DNA of 64,000 nucleotides, taken from contig NZ_AP019011.1 of the NCBI RefSeq assembly GCF_016110345.1, positions 372,001-436,000 of the forward strand, read 5' to 3'. Positions 9,045-17,580 of this stretch are shown piece by piece. The position numbers were made by a program, and so were the translations under genes. Below the pieces are notes generated by a model. That model was not told where the DNA came from. It saw nothing but the letters and a program-made list of their open reading frames with translations, and did no database searches. Source of the stretch: Fluviibacter phosphoraccumulans (GTDB lineage Bacteria > Pseudomonadota > Gammaproteobacteria > Burkholderiales > Rhodocyclaceae). Each line of letters starts with the position of its first letter. Within the stretch, counting starts at the first letter, position 1.

Positions 9045-10198
9045 TTCAGGTGGGTCTCCAGCACGTGTGCCACGGCGGCAACAATGCGATCAACATCAGA
9101 TTCGGTCAGGGTCGGGAAGAGCGGCAGCGTGATAATGCTGCGGCCAATGCGTTCGGCGATCGGGAACATGCCTTCGGTGAAGCCGCGCTCGCGATAAAGC
9201 GTAAACAGGTGAATCGGCGGGTAATGCAAACCGGTGCCAATACCTAAGACCTTAAGGTCAGCCATGATGCCGGCGCGATCCGTATCCAGGCGATCCAGCG
9301 GCAGCACGATCTGGAACATGTGCCAGTTGCTGTGCGCAAAATCGGCTACCGGCAGTTCGAGACCTTGTTCTACGACGCTGGTTTGGGCAAAACCGTCAAA
9401 GTAACGCTGCGCCAGTTTGGCACGTTGATCCTGAAAGTCGCCCAGCTTGCTGAGCTGTTGCAGGCCAATGGCAGCGTTGACATCGGTGAGATTGAATTTG
9501 CCGCCGAGCACATCCACGTCCATGCCGTCGAGGCCGGTGCGGGTTACGCCCTGTAGCCGGTATTTTTCAGCGAGGCGGGCTTCGTCGTCGTTGTTGCACA
9601 CGAGGCAGCCACCTTCAATGGTGGTCAGATTCTTGTTGGCTTGAAAGCTAAAACTGATTAGATCGCCAATGGCGCCGATACGCGAGCCGTGCCACGACGA
9701 ACCCAGGGCCTGGGCGGCGTCTTCAATGACGCGCAGTTTGTGGCGGCTGGCGATGTCATACAGGCGCATCATGTCCACGGGCAAACCTGCCAGATAAACG
9801 GGCATGATGGCTTTGGTGTTAGGGCTAATGGCCGCTTCCACCTGATCCAGATCGATGTTGTGTGTGATCGGGTCGATATCGACAAACACTGGTGTGCCGC
9901 CGACGGTAAGAATGACGTTGCTGGTGGCCACCCAGGAGATCGGCGTGGTGATGACTTCATCACCCGGGCCAATGCCGGCAATGCGCAGCGCCACTTCCAT
10001 GGTCGAGGTGCCATTAGCAAAGGTGCGTACCGGACGGCCACCAAAGAACTCCGAGAGCTCTGATTCGAATTCCTGCACCTTGGGCCCCGAAGTAATCCAG
10101 CCGGATCGGAGCACATCGCCAACGCTGGCGATGGTCGCCTCGTCGAGTGTGGGGCGGGTAAACGGGATGGGGGGGTCGAACGGCGTCAGTTTTTGCAT
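9041..10198 (-). CDS. arnB: UDP-4-amino-4-deoxy-L-arabinose aminotransferase ArnB
   Basis: PLP-dependent aminotransferase of the DegT/DnrJ/EryC1 family that aminates UDP-4-keto-arabinose using glutamate. The Schiff-base Lys lies in SFQANKNLTTIEGG. I chose the ATG at 10198, giving 385 residues, which matches the family and begins just before PFDPPIPFTRP; ATG codons at 10207 and 10252 are in frame but add unconserved residues. The arnE stop is 25 bases upstream. Confidence 0.95.
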   Translation of the reverse strand: MQKLTPFDPPIPFTRPTLDEATIASVGDVLRSGWITSGPKVQEFESELSEFFGGRPVRTFANGTSTMEVALRIAGIGPGDEVITTPISWVATSNVILTVGGTPVFVDIDPITHNIDLDQVEAAISPNTKAIMPVYLAGLPVDMMRLYDIASRHKLRVIEDAAQALGSSWHGSRIGAIGDLISFSFQANKNLTTIEGGCLVCNNDDEARLAEKYRLQGVTRTGLDGMDVDVLGGKFNLTDVNAAIGLQQLSKLGDFQDQRAKLAQRYFDGFAQTSVVEQGLELPVADFAHSNWHMFQIVLPLDRLDTDRAGIMADLKVLGIGTGLHYPPIHLFTLYRERGFTEGMFPIAERIGRSIITLPLFPTLTESDVDRIVAAVAHVLETHLK

Positions 10199-10223
10199 GA
10201 CTGGCATTTTACCAGCCGCCAGC

Positions 10224-10595
10224 TTAAGAACGGGCGAGGATCCAGACGCCAATCAGAATGACGGTGATGCCGATAATGCGCTGCATGCTCATGACTTCGC
10301 CAAACAGGTACCAGGCGAGGGCCGCATTAATCACATAGCCCAGCGATAGCATCGGGTAGGCAATGGTCACGTCCACGCGCGAGAGGCCGATGATCCAGAC
10401 AAAGACGCTGATGCCGTAGCAGAAGAGGCCGCCGATGATCGGCAGCTGTGTGCCCACAGAAATGGCGGTGCTGAAAAAAGTGTCTAAGGACAGCGAGAGC
10501 TCGCCAAGATTGCGTACACCGGCTTTGAGCAGCAGTTGGGCCGCGGCATTGAGCAGAATGCCGGTAAAGAGAAAGCCAAAAGTGCCAAGCGTCAT
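10224..10595 (-). CDS. arnE: ArnE-like small membrane transporter (EamA/SMR type)
   Basis: A 123-residue protein with four hydrophobic helices, a single EamA half-domain. By position it should be the flippase subunit moving undecaprenyl-phosphate-Ara4N to the periplasmic face. In enterobacteria ArnE works with ArnF; only one such subunit is seen here, so it may act as a homodimer or find a partner elsewhere. Its start codon overlaps the arnT stop by one base (TAATG), so it is surely in the operon. The specific ArnE role rests on context, the membrane-transporter class on sequence. Confidence 0.82.
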   Translation of the reverse strand: MTLGTFGFLFTGILLNAAAQLLLKAGVRNLGELSLSLDTFFSTAISVGTQLPIIGGLFCYGISVFVWIIGLSRVDVTIAYPMLSLGYVINAALAWYLFGEVMSMQRIIGITVILIGVWILARS

Positions 10596-12397
10596 TAATT
10601 CACCGGTGGGGTATAGGGTTGAGCAGGTGGTGCCGGGGTGTGCGTGGGTTTCACGAAAACGGCACGGCGCGTGTCACGACCGACTTCGGCCATGGGCAGA
10701 TTAAGTGCGGCGATTTCGTCCAGGTACTGGAGCGGCACCACGGCCACGGGGGCTTTGTCGTTGTTCCAGCGCACAGCGAAATCGGCGACTTTGGGCGCCC
10801 AGGTGTCTGGTTCCTGATTGATGCCAAACTCCAGCTCATCCTGCATATCAACCATGATGGTGGGGTGCTGGATATAGAAGGGGAAGGTGTGGTCGAGCAT
10901 ACGGATCGAATACACCGGCGTTTCATCTTGGATATAAGGGCGGACGACTTTGGCCAGATCGGCACCGGAAATCGAGCGGCCGTGCGTATCGTGACCGAGC
11001 CCGACGATCTGGATGAGCACGAAGAAAGCGATGGCAACGCGCAGCAGGCTATCCATCAGCTGGCGCAGGCGATGTGCCGCATCTTTGTGTTCGAACCCAC
11101 GAATCGCTGACCAGGCATAGACCATGATGGTGAGGGCAGCAACCAGGGCCACGGCGATCCAGACGGTGTACTCCTGATACTCCAGCTGCTCGTAAGGCGC
11201 TTTGCCCAGTTGGTAGGTGTAAGGCAGCGAGACAAAAGCGATCAGCACCAGGGTCGTCATGTAAACCATCTGGCGCTTCCAGCTGCGGTCTTCGCCCGCG
11301 CTGCTCATGCGTTCGAAAGCGCTGGTAAGCGCCAGACCGGCCAACAGCGAAATGGCCGGGAAGATCGGCATGATGTAGCCAGGCAGTTTGGATTGCGATT
11401 TGCTGAAGAAGGCAAAAATGAGCACCGCCCACAGCCCGGCTAGCCAAAGCGGGCGGAAACCAGAGACGGCAGAAACGGTGGGTTCGCCGCGACGGTCTTT
11501 CCAGGCATTAATGAAGCCTTGTGCCAGTTGCCAGAGCCAGGGAATAAATCCAACCAGAATGAGCGGCACAAAATACAGCGGATGGCCTTTGCGGTTGTGG
11601 GTATCTTTGGTGAAGCGATCCCAGTGCTCATGGATAAAAAAGAAGTGGGCGAATTCCGGGTTCTTGATCGAGACCAATATGAACCAGGGGCTGGCGATGG
11701 CGAAAAAGACCACCAGACCCGAAAAGATATGCAGGCGTTTCCAGAGTGCCCAGTCCCAGGTGGTGAGGGTGTAAACCACGAGCACCATGCCCGGAATCAC
11801 CAGACCAATCAGGCCCTTGGACAGCACGGCCAGCGCCATGAAGGCCCAGCACAGCCACATCCAGTTACGGCGAGCGGTGGTGGACAGCCCATTGCGCTGC
11901 GCCAGCATCAAACTGAACAGGGCACAGCTGAGAATGCTGGAAAGCCCCATGTCGAGGGTGTTGAAGTGTCCGCCAACGCTCCACATCGGGCTGCTGGCCA
12001 GCAGAATGGCCGAGATCCAGCCGGCCAGAACGCCACGTTCACCGCCTACCAGCTTCCAGGCGGTAAAGCCGGTGGCCAGAATGGCAAAGTAGCCGGTGAT
12101 GCCGGTCCACAAGCGGGATTGCCACTCGCCGACGCCAAACAGGGTGTAGGCAATAGCGGTCATCCAGCCTTGCAGCGGCGGTTTCTCAAAGTACTTGTAG
12201 CCGTTGTAGCGCGGCGTAAGCCAGTCGCCAGTGGCATACATTTCGCGGGCGATTTCGCCATAACGGCCTTCGTCCGAGGCGACCAAGTGGCGGTAATCCA
12301 GTACGCCAAACCAGGCCAGCGTAAACAGGGCAGCGAGCACCCACAAAAAACGGCGGGTGTAGAAAGCGGAGAGCAACGAAGGAAATGAAGTATTCAT
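10595..12397 (-). CDS. arnT: Lipid A 4-amino-4-deoxy-L-arabinose transferase ArnT (family 39 glycosyltransferase)
   Basis: Inner-membrane enzyme that transfers Ara4N from undecaprenyl phosphate onto lipid A, lowering binding of polymyxins and cationic peptides. The 600-residue protein starts with a membrane segment followed by the periplasmic-loop motif VASDEGRYGEIAREMY and then FEKPPLQGWM, both typical of GT39/PMT enzymes. About eleven further hydrophobic segments run to residue ~440, then a soluble domain. It overlaps the upstream Mth938-like gene by 4 bases. Without an assay the acceptor is inferred from the surrounding arn genes. Confidence 0.92.
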   Translation of the reverse strand: MNTSFPSLLSAFYTRRFLWVLAALFTLAWFGVLDYRHLVASDEGRYGEIAREMYATGDWLTPRYNGYKYFEKPPLQGWMTAIAYTLFGVGEWQSRLWTGITGYFAILATGFTAWKLVGGERGVLAGWISAILLASSPMWSVGGHFNTLDMGLSSILSCALFSLMLAQRNGLSTTARRNWMWLCWAFMALAVLSKGLIGLVIPGMVLVVYTLTTWDWALWKRLHIFSGLVVFFAIASPWFILVSIKNPEFAHFFFIHEHWDRFTKDTHNRKGHPLYFVPLILVGFIPWLWQLAQGFINAWKDRRGEPTVSAVSGFRPLWLAGLWAVLIFAFFSKSQSKLPGYIMPIFPAISLLAGLALTSAFERMSSAGEDRSWKRQMVYMTTLVLIAFVSLPYTYQLGKAPYEQLEYQEYTVWIAVALVAALTIMVYAWSAIRGFEHKDAAHRLRQLMDSLLRVAIAFFVLIQIVGLGHDTHGRSISGADLAKVVRPYIQDETPVYSIRMLDHTFPFYIQHPTIMVDMQDELEFGINQEPDTWAPKVADFAVRWNNDKAPVAVVPLQYLDEIAALNLPMAEVGRDTRRAVFVKPTHTPAPPAQPYTPPVN

Positions 12398-12774
12398 GCG
12401 GCGGGTTCAATAAGAATGCCGCAAGCCACCTGACGGCCTTCGGCAACAAGAATGTTGTAGGTGCGGCAAGCCGCCTTGGTATCCATGGTTTCCAGGCCAA
12501 TGCCTTGGGCAATCAGCGGCTTAAGCAGCTCGGGGCTGGGGAAGCGCTGGCGCTCTCCGCTACCGAACAGCACGATCTCGGCCCCCGTATTGGCCAATCG
12601 TTCAAACTGGCTGGCATCGAGGCCGTCAAAGCCGTTGGGCGCCCAGTCGGTAACAATATCGCGCCCACAGACCAGCACGGATCCTTCGTAACGTGTTCCG
12701 TTAACCGAAACATAGCCCGGACCATGGCTGCTAAAGGTGAGCAAGCCGGCGTTTTGTGCAAGGTGCAGTTTCAT
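12394..12774 (-). CDS. Mth938-like domain protein (DUF498)
   Basis: A 126-residue protein of the DUF498/Mth938 family, small single-domain proteins of unknown biochemical function; one eukaryotic relative is the complex I assembly factor NDUFAF3. Visible family features include VCGRDIVTDW and VLFGSGERQRFP, then a C-terminal segment running ETMDTKAACRTYNIL. It is the first gene of the arn block, overlapping arnT by 4 bases, so its promoter, in the 153 bases before alaA, probably drives the whole block. Whether it has a role in lipid A modification is not known. Confidence 0.85.
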   Translation of the reverse strand: MKLHLAQNAGLLTFSSHGPGYVSVNGTRYEGSVLVCGRDIVTDWAPNGFDGLDASQFERLANTGAEIVLFGSGERQRFPSPELLKPLIAQGIGLETMDTKAACRTYNILVAEGRQVACGILIEPAA

Positions 12775-12927
12775 GAAGAATCTTCGCGGTCAGCTGATTG
12801 CGTAAGGTCTCGAACGGCTCTGAGACAGGTGTCAGAAGGTGGCCAGAGCGCCCAAGAAGGCTTAAAAAGGAGTAGGATAACCGGTTTTCATCCAGAATTT
12901 CCGACTCGACCCGACCGCCGACAGATC

Positions 12928-14157
12928 ATGAAGCCTATTACCAAATCTTCCAAGCTTGCCAACGTGTGCTACGACATTCGTGGACCGGTGCTGGCGGCGG
13001 CCAAGAAGATGGAAGAAGAGGGCCATCGGGTCATTAAGCTGAATATCGGGAACCCGCTGCCGTTTGGTTTTGAGGCACCGGAAGAGATTGTGGTGGATGT
13101 GATCCGCAATATGCGCGATGCCTCCGGCTACACCGATTCGCTGGGTCTGTTTGCGCCGCGCAAGTCGATCATGCATTACTGCCAGGAAAAAGGCATTCAG
13201 GGCGTTACCGTCGAAGATATCTTCCTGGGGAATGGCGTTTCCGAACTGATCGTTATGGCGATGCAGGGCCTGCTCAATAATGGCGACCAAGTGCTCGTGC
13301 CAATGCCGGACTATCCGCTGTGGACGGCGGCCGTCAGTCTCTCTGGTGGGTTGCCCGTGCACTACCTTTGCGATGAGGCCAACGAGTGGTATCCGGATCT
13401 GAATGACATTCGCAGCAAGGTCACCAGCAATACCAAAGCCATTGTGGTGATCAACCCGAATAACCCGACGGGTGCGTTGTACCCCAAGGAAATTCTGGAA
13501 GGTATTCTGGAGATCGCCCGCGAGCATGGACTGATTGTCTTTGCCGACGAGATCTACGACAAGGTCTTGTTCGACGGCAACAAACATATTTCGTTGGCCA
13601 GTCTGGCTGATGATGTGCTGTGTATCACCATGAACGGCCTCTCCAAGAATTACCGTGCCTGTGGTTACCGTGCCGGTTGGATGGTCGTGTCTGGTGATAA
13701 GCGCCATGCCAAGGACTATATCGAAGGCCTGAATATGCTGGCCTCGATGCGTCTGTGCGCCAATGTGCCCGGCCAGATGGCGATTCAGACCGCACTGGGC
13801 GGTTACCAAAGTATTAATGACCTGATTGGCCCGAACGGTCGCCTGACGCGTCAGCGTGATCTGGCCTGGAAGATGCTGACCGAGATCCCGGGCGTTACCT
13901 GCGTCAAGCCCAAGGGCGCGCTGTATCTGTTCCCGAAACTGGATCCAAAGATGTATCCGATTAAGGATGACGAACAGTTCATGCTGGAGCTGCTTAAGGA
14001 AGAAAAAGTCCTGCTGGTGCAGGGCAGTGGCTTTAACTGGCCGCACCCGGATCACTTCAGAGTGGTCTTCCTGCCGCACGAAAATGATCTGGCCGAAGCC
14101 ATTGGCCGGGTTGCCCGTTTCCTGGATCACTATCGTCGCCGTATGGCGAAAGCCTGA
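12928..14157 (+). CDS. alaA: Alanine/glutamate-pyruvate aminotransferase AlaA
   Basis: Class I PLP aminotransferase that makes alanine from pyruvate and glutamate. The sequence tracks E. coli AlaA closely: KSSKLANVCYDIRGPVL at the start, NPNNPTGA, and the PLP Lys in MNGLSKNYRACGYRAGW. I start it at the ATG at 12928 (409 residues); the open frame continues upstream to 12385 but that part is not conserved and lies over the divergent gene. It precedes hom by 56 bases, an order common in Betaproteobacteria. Confidence 0.95.
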   Translation: MKPITKSSKLANVCYDIRGPVLAAAKKMEEEGHRVIKLNIGNPLPFGFEAPEEIVVDVIRNMRDASGYTDSLGLFAPRKSIMHYCQEKGIQGVTVEDIFLGNGVSELIVMAMQGLLNNGDQVLVPMPDYPLWTAAVSLSGGLPVHYLCDEANEWYPDLNDIRSKVTSNTKAIVVINPNNPTGALYPKEILEGILEIAREHGLIVFADEIYDKVLFDGNKHISLASLADDVLCITMNGLSKNYRACGYRAGWMVVSGDKRHAKDYIEGLNMLASMRLCANVPGQMAIQTALGGYQSINDLIGPNGRLTRQRDLAWKMLTEIPGVTCVKPKGALYLFPKLDPKMYPIKDDEQFMLELLKEEKVLLVQGSGFNWPHPDHFRVVFLPHENDLAEAIGRVARFLDHYRRRMAKA

Positions 14158-14213
14158 TTCACAATTTTTGATTTTCTGATTGCCACTTGAATTAAAGAGA
14201 CAGAGGGATAGCA

Positions 14214-15533
14214 ATGAAACCAATCCAAGCCATGCGTGTAGGACTTTTGGGAATCGGCACTGTGGGTGGCGGTACGTACAACGTACTGACCCGTAACGCC
14301 GAAGAAATTACCCGTCGTGCAGGGCGCCCGATTGAAATTACCGTGGTCGCCGACAAAGACGTGGCACGCGCTAAAGAGCTGACCGGTGGCAAGGTTAAAG
14401 TCACTGATGACGCCTTCGCGGTTGTCACCGACCCGAACGTGGATATCGTTATCGAACTGATTGGCGGTTACGGTGTGGCTAAAGAGCTGGTGCTCAAAGC
14501 CATCGAAAACGGCAAACACGTTATCACCGCTAACAAGGCACTGCTCGCAGTGCATGGCACCGAGATTTTTGCCAAGGCCCAGGAAAAGGGCGTGATGGTG
14601 GCCTTCGAAGCGGCCGTGGCTGGTGGTATCCCCATCATCAAGGCCGTGCGCGAAGGCCTCTCGGCCAACCGCATCCAGTGGGTCGCTGGCATCATCAATG
14701 GCACCACCAACTTTATTTTGTCCGAGATGCGCGACAAGGGCCTGCCCTTTGCCGACGTGCTCAAAGAAGCCCAGCGTCTGGGTTATGCCGAAGCCGACCC
14801 GACCTTCGACGTTGAAGGTGTCGATGCGGCTCACAAGATTACGTTGCTGTCGTCGCTGGCTTTCGGCATTCCGGTGCAGTTTGACAAAGCCCACATCGAA
14901 GGCATTTCCAAGCTGGACGCGACCGATATCAAATACGCCGAGCAACTCGGTTACCGCATCAAGCTGCTGGGCATTACCCGTCGTCGTGACAACGGCATTG
15001 AGCTGCGCGTGCATCCGACACTGGTGCCGTCCAAGCGCCTGATCGCCAATGTGGAAGGCGCCATGAATGCCGTGCTGGTACAGGCCGATGCCGTGGGTTC
15101 GACGCTTTATTACGGTAAAGGTGCAGGCGCTGAGCCGACCGCCTCGGCCGTGATTGCCGATGTGGTGGATGTCACCCGTCTATCGACCGCTGATCCGGAA
15201 AACCGGGTACCGCACCTGGCCTTCCAGCCGGATGCACTGGCCAATCTACCGATTCTGCCGATTGGCGAAACGCTGTGTGGCAACTACCTGCGTCTGCGTG
15301 TGGCGGATCAGCCGGGCGTGCTGGCTGAAATCACCCGTATTCTGGCCGACCGCAACATCTCGATCGATGCGCTGCTGCAACGTGAGCCGGAAGAGGGCGA
15401 AGACCAGACCGACCTGATCATTCTGACCCACGTTTGTCGTGAGCAGGATGTGCTCAACGCCATGGACGTCATCGGCAAGCTGCCGGTGGTGAAGGGTGCC
15501 GTGACGCGTCTGCGTCTGGAAAACCTGCAGTAA
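14214..15533 (+). CDS. hom: Homoserine dehydrogenase
   Basis: Reduces aspartate semialdehyde to homoserine for threonine and methionine synthesis. The 439-residue protein has the NAD(P)-binding GIGTVGGGTYNVL near its N-terminus, the catalytic core (AGIINGTTNFIL, then EADPTFDVEGVDAAHK), and a C-terminal ACT domain from about residue 355 for feedback control. A good ribosome site (GAGGGA) precedes the ATG. A strong terminator follows 17 bases after the stop, so unlike most relatives it is not read into thrC, which lies about 16.7 kb away. Confidence 0.97.
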   Translation: MKPIQAMRVGLLGIGTVGGGTYNVLTRNAEEITRRAGRPIEITVVADKDVARAKELTGGKVKVTDDAFAVVTDPNVDIVIELIGGYGVAKELVLKAIENGKHVITANKALLAVHGTEIFAKAQEKGVMVAFEAAVAGGIPIIKAVREGLSANRIQWVAGIINGTTNFILSEMRDKGLPFADVLKEAQRLGYAEADPTFDVEGVDAAHKITLLSSLAFGIPVQFDKAHIEGISKLDATDIKYAEQLGYRIKLLGITRRRDNGIELRVHPTLVPSKRLIANVEGAMNAVLVQADAVGSTLYYGKGAGAEPTASAVIADVVDVTRLSTADPENRVPHLAFQPDALANLPILPIGETLCGNYLRLRVADQPGVLAEITRILADRNISIDALLQREPEEGEDQTDLIILTHVCREQDVLNAMDVIGKLPVVKGAVTRLRLENLQ

Positions 15534-15542
15534 TTTAGCTGT

Positions 15543-15554
15543 TGAAATTGAAAA
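15543..15554 (+). repeat. 12-bp direct repeat, left flank of the hom-thrC island
   Basis: The sequence TGAAATTGAAAA is repeated exactly at 32087-32098. The two copies bracket the whole accessory region between hom and thrC. This copy lies just before and partly within the hom terminator. A target-site or attachment-core duplication is an inference from its placement. Confidence 0.55.
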
Positions 15555-15579
15555 GGGTAGGCTCATCACCTACCCTTTT
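15551..15579 (+). terminator. Rho-independent terminator after hom
   Basis: An 11-bp perfect stem (AAAAGGGTAGG pairing with CCTACCCTTTT) with a 7-base loop, followed by ATTTTGC. It begins 17 bases after the hom stop. Confidence 0.88.
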
Positions 15580-15592
15580 ATTTTGCTCAAAT

Positions 15593-15609
15593 ATTCTGTT
15601 TGACAGAAT
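15593..15609 (+). promoter_or_regulatory. Candidate HigA operator
   Basis: A perfect inverted repeat, ATTCTGT-TTG-ACAGAAT, 24 bases before the higB ATG. Toxin-antitoxin operons are normally repressed by their antitoxin at such palindromes. The HigA assignment is by position. Confidence 0.55.
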
Positions 15610-15633
15610 CTAAACCCCAGAATAAAATTGGCC

Positions 15634-15912
15634 ATGATTAGGTCATTCCAGTGTGCGTTGACCGAGGCTTTGTTCAACAGCAAGCCGGTTCCTCGCTTCA
15701 AAAATATTGAGCGAGTGGCGCGGCGCAAGTTGTTGGTGCTACACGCAGCAGTAACGCTCATCAGCCTTAAAGTTCCCCCGGGAAATAGGTTGGAGCAGTT
15801 ATTGGGAGATAGATCAGGGCAGCACAGCATTCGTATTAACGATCAGTGGCGAATCTGTTTTGTCTGGAAAGAAGATGGTCCGCACGATGTTGAGATCGTG
15901 GACTATCACTAA
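15634..15912 (+). CDS. higB: HigB-like mRNA-interferase toxin (RelE/ParE superfamily)
   Basis: A 92-residue toxin of the HigB branch, expected to cut ribosome-bound mRNA. Family features are FNSKPVPRFKNIERVARRKL and the C-terminal IRINDQWRICFVW segment just before an acidic tail. I use the ATG at 15634; a TTG two codons upstream is in frame. It precedes the antitoxin by 14 bases, the toxin-first order typical of higBA. Confidence 0.9.
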   Translation: MIRSFQCALTEALFNSKPVPRFKNIERVARRKLLVLHAAVTLISLKVPPGNRLEQLLGDRSGQHSIRINDQWRICFVWKEDGPHDVEIVDYH

Positions 15913-15926
15913 AGGGAGTTACAGCT

Positions 15927-16265
15927 ATGGGAAAGCTATTAGAAGAAATCCATCCGGGCGAAATTCTCCTGGAAGAATTCATGAAACCGCTGAGCCTGAC
16001 TGCGCGGCAGTTATCTGCTGATATTGACGTGCCGCCCAGCCGTATTAGCGAAATCGTAAACGGCCATCGTCCAATCACGGCGGATACAGCTGTGCGTTTG
16101 GGTATTTTCTTCTCGATGGATCCGGAGTTCTGGATCAACTTGCAGACTGAATACGACATTCGGCAAGCAAAGCGGGTGCTGTTGAAAGCATTGGCGCCGC
16201 GTATTCGCGTATTTCACCCAGAAGAAGCGGCAGTTAAACGACATAAAGACCTTTGCCCTGCTTGA
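15927..16265 (+). CDS. higA: HigA antitoxin, XRE-family repressor
   Basis: A 112-residue antitoxin that binds HigB and represses its own operon. It opens with the HigA signature HPGEILLEEFMKPL, followed by a helix-turn-helix over about residues 20-70 (LTARQLSADIDVPPSRISEI). A good ribosome site (AAAGGGAG) lies before the ATG. The next gene, a DUF3820 protein, begins 6 bases after its stop and may be co-transcribed. Confidence 0.92.
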   Translation: MGKLLEEIHPGEILLEEFMKPLSLTARQLSADIDVPPSRISEIVNGHRPITADTAVRLGIFFSMDPEFWINLQTEYDIRQAKRVLLKALAPRIRVFHPEEAAVKRHKDLCPA

Positions 16266-16271
16266 TTGGGT

Positions 16272-16496
16272 ATGAATCCAGACTCACTTGAAAAACTCGT
16301 TTCCTGGAAGATGCCCTTTGGGAAGCATGCAGGAACCTTGCTGGCTGATCTGCCGGGTAGCTACCTGGCATGGTTTGCGTGCGAGGGTTTTCCAGACGGC
16401 GAGATTGGCCAGTTGCTGGAACTGATGCACACGATCGATCATAACGATCTGCGTGGCTTGCTTGACCCGATAAAACAGGCGCAGGCGAAGCGCTAA
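16272..16496 (+). CDS. DUF3820 family protein
   Basis: A 74-residue protein of the DUF3820 family, sometimes named quorum-sensing-regulated virulence factor on the basis of one characterised member. The conserved core MPFGKHAGTLLADLPGSYL is present. The start is the ATG at 16272; a TTG at 16266 sits directly after the higA stop. Function unknown; location suggests it travels with higBA and ybaK. Confidence 0.8.
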   Translation: MNPDSLEKLVSWKMPFGKHAGTLLADLPGSYLAWFACEGFPDGEIGQLLELMHTIDHNDLRGLLDPIKQAQAKR

Positions 16497-16505
16497 AGCT
16501 TATCG

Positions 16506-16991
16506 ATGAAAGACACCAAGGGCCCCACCACCCAAGCGACGTTGTTTCTGAAAGCCAACGGAGTCGCCTTTACAGACCATCTGTACGCCTATGAAGTGCA
16601 TGGTGGCACCAGTGTCTCCGCCAGAGCGCTGGGGGTTGAAGAGCACGCTGTCGTTAAAACGCTCATCATGGAAAACGAGCTCAAGAAACCGCTCATCGTG
16701 CTTATGCATGGGGATCGAAAGGTATCGACCAAAGAACTTGCGCGGCAAATCGGTTGCAAGAAGGTGGAGCCGTGCAAGCCAGAGGTAGCAAATAAACATT
16801 CTGGCTATCTCGTTGGCGGAACCAGTCCTTTTGGGACTAAAACCAGAATGCCCGTTTATGTGGAGCGATCAATCCTGGAACTGAATCGCATCTACATTAA
16901 TGGCGGTCGGCGAGGGTATCTGGTTGGGATAGACCCGAAAGAACTGAGCAGGCTCTTGACGGTTGAAACGGTTGAGGTGGCGGCAGTTTAG
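16506..16991 (+). CDS. ybaK: Cys-tRNA(Pro)/Cys-tRNA(Cys) deacylase YbaK
   Basis: A 161-residue editing enzyme that hydrolyses mischarged Cys-tRNA(Pro). YbaK features are visible: TQATLFLKANGVAFTDHLY at the N-terminus, then VVKTLIMENE, the conserved Lys in GDRKVSTKELARQIGCKKV, and GGTSPFGTKT. It begins 9 bases after the DUF3820 stop. Base composition is close to the housekeeping genes. Confidence 0.94.
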   Translation: MKDTKGPTTQATLFLKANGVAFTDHLYAYEVHGGTSVSARALGVEEHAVVKTLIMENELKKPLIVLMHGDRKVSTKELARQIGCKKVEPCKPEVANKHSGYLVGGTSPFGTKTRMPVYVERSILELNRIYINGGRRGYLVGIDPKELSRLLTVETVEVAAV

Positions 16992-17023
16992 GGCAGGTTG
17001 TCGGCCTTTGCCGCCGCTGGCTG

Positions 17024-17250
17024 ATTGCTTACTGTCGGTCAGCAGTCTGGCGGTAAGCTGCCCTTGGGGGTATTTCCCGGCGACAGGCAGCTTTCTACTC
17101 CGGTGAGTACGTGCTCCCGACCCAAAGGCGCCGTAGAGATTTCCCGACAGCTGTCATTCAGCAAAACCCGTGTTTTTCGAGCTGGACTGCCACGAAGCTG
17201 CCGTTGGCGACCTCACCCTACCGGCCAGAAGCAGTCAATTGCACCACGGT
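17024..17250. repeat. Degenerate repeat-rich intergenic sequence
   Basis: No credible gene in 16992-17300. The stretch contains two AAGCTGCC cores (17055 and 17195) and a CGACCCAAAG motif near 17120. The same words recur at 22420-22530, 25568-25640 and 27206-27277, so this looks like one or two decayed copies of a small dispersed repeat. Confidence 0.5.
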
Positions 17251-17309
17251 TGAGAGAGTTGGTTTCTTATCCAAACTTAGAGCATATCGATTTTTAAACT
17301 TAGTTGTTG

Positions 17310-17356
17310 ACGCTATATATAGTAATAAATCACCATTAAGACGCTACTAATAGTTT
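17310..17356 (+). promoter_or_regulatory. Pair of NrdR boxes upstream of nrdAB
   Basis: Box 1 at 17310-17325 contains the perfect palindrome CTATATATAGT. Box 2 at 17341-17356 contains CTACTAATAGT, matching 8 of those 11 positions. The boxes are 31 bp apart start to start, the roughly three-turn spacing known for NrdR sites. NrdR represses ribonucleotide reductase operons when dATP is high. No nrdR gene is in the window. Confidence 0.75.
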
Positions 17357-17363
17357 TTAATGC

Positions 17364-17393
17364 TTGACTTGGTTAGATTGGTACAGGTAGAGT
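17364..17393 (+). promoter_or_regulatory. Candidate sigma-70 promoter for the nrdAB leader
   Basis: TTGACT at 17364 and TAGAGT at 17388 with an 18-base spacer, placed just after the second NrdR box and just before the riboswitch. The -10 matches only four of six positions, so this is tentative. Confidence 0.35.
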
Positions 17394-17399
17394 TAGTAC

Positions 17400-17580
17400 T
17401 GTTGAAGGTTCCCCCCGTAGGGGATTAAAAGGGAATTCAGAATGGGATTTTAGATCCCCAATGCTGAAGCTGCCCCCGCAACTGTATCGGTGAGCGATCA
17501 CCACATGCCACTGAACCATCCGGTTCGGGAAGGCGGTGAATCGCGATGACCCGAGAGCCAGGAGACCTGCCCCAACGAGC
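17400..17580 (+). promoter_or_regulatory. Cobalamin (B12) riboswitch controlling nrdAB
   Basis: All conserved blocks appear in order: AGGTTCC near 17406, GGGAATTCAG, GCTGCCCCCGCAACTGTA at 17469, ATGCCACTG, GGGAAGGCG, and the B12 box AGCCAGGAGACCTGCC at 17556-17571. The 110-base gap to nrdA would hold the expression platform. Class Ia reductase is B12-independent, so the switch is expected to shut nrdAB off when B12 is available to another reductase, as shown in Streptomyces. No class II gene is in this window. Confidence 0.94.

Noticed and set aside
12862..14223. 453-codon open frame antisense to alaA
   Set aside because: It lies wholly over a strongly conserved aminotransferase gene and its protein has no recognisable family; long antisense frames are a by-product of the third-position GC bias.
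16992..17394. Possible small genes in the gap before nrdA (open frames at 17025 and 17111)
   Set aside because: They span repeat words, NrdR boxes or the promoter region and have no ribosome site.
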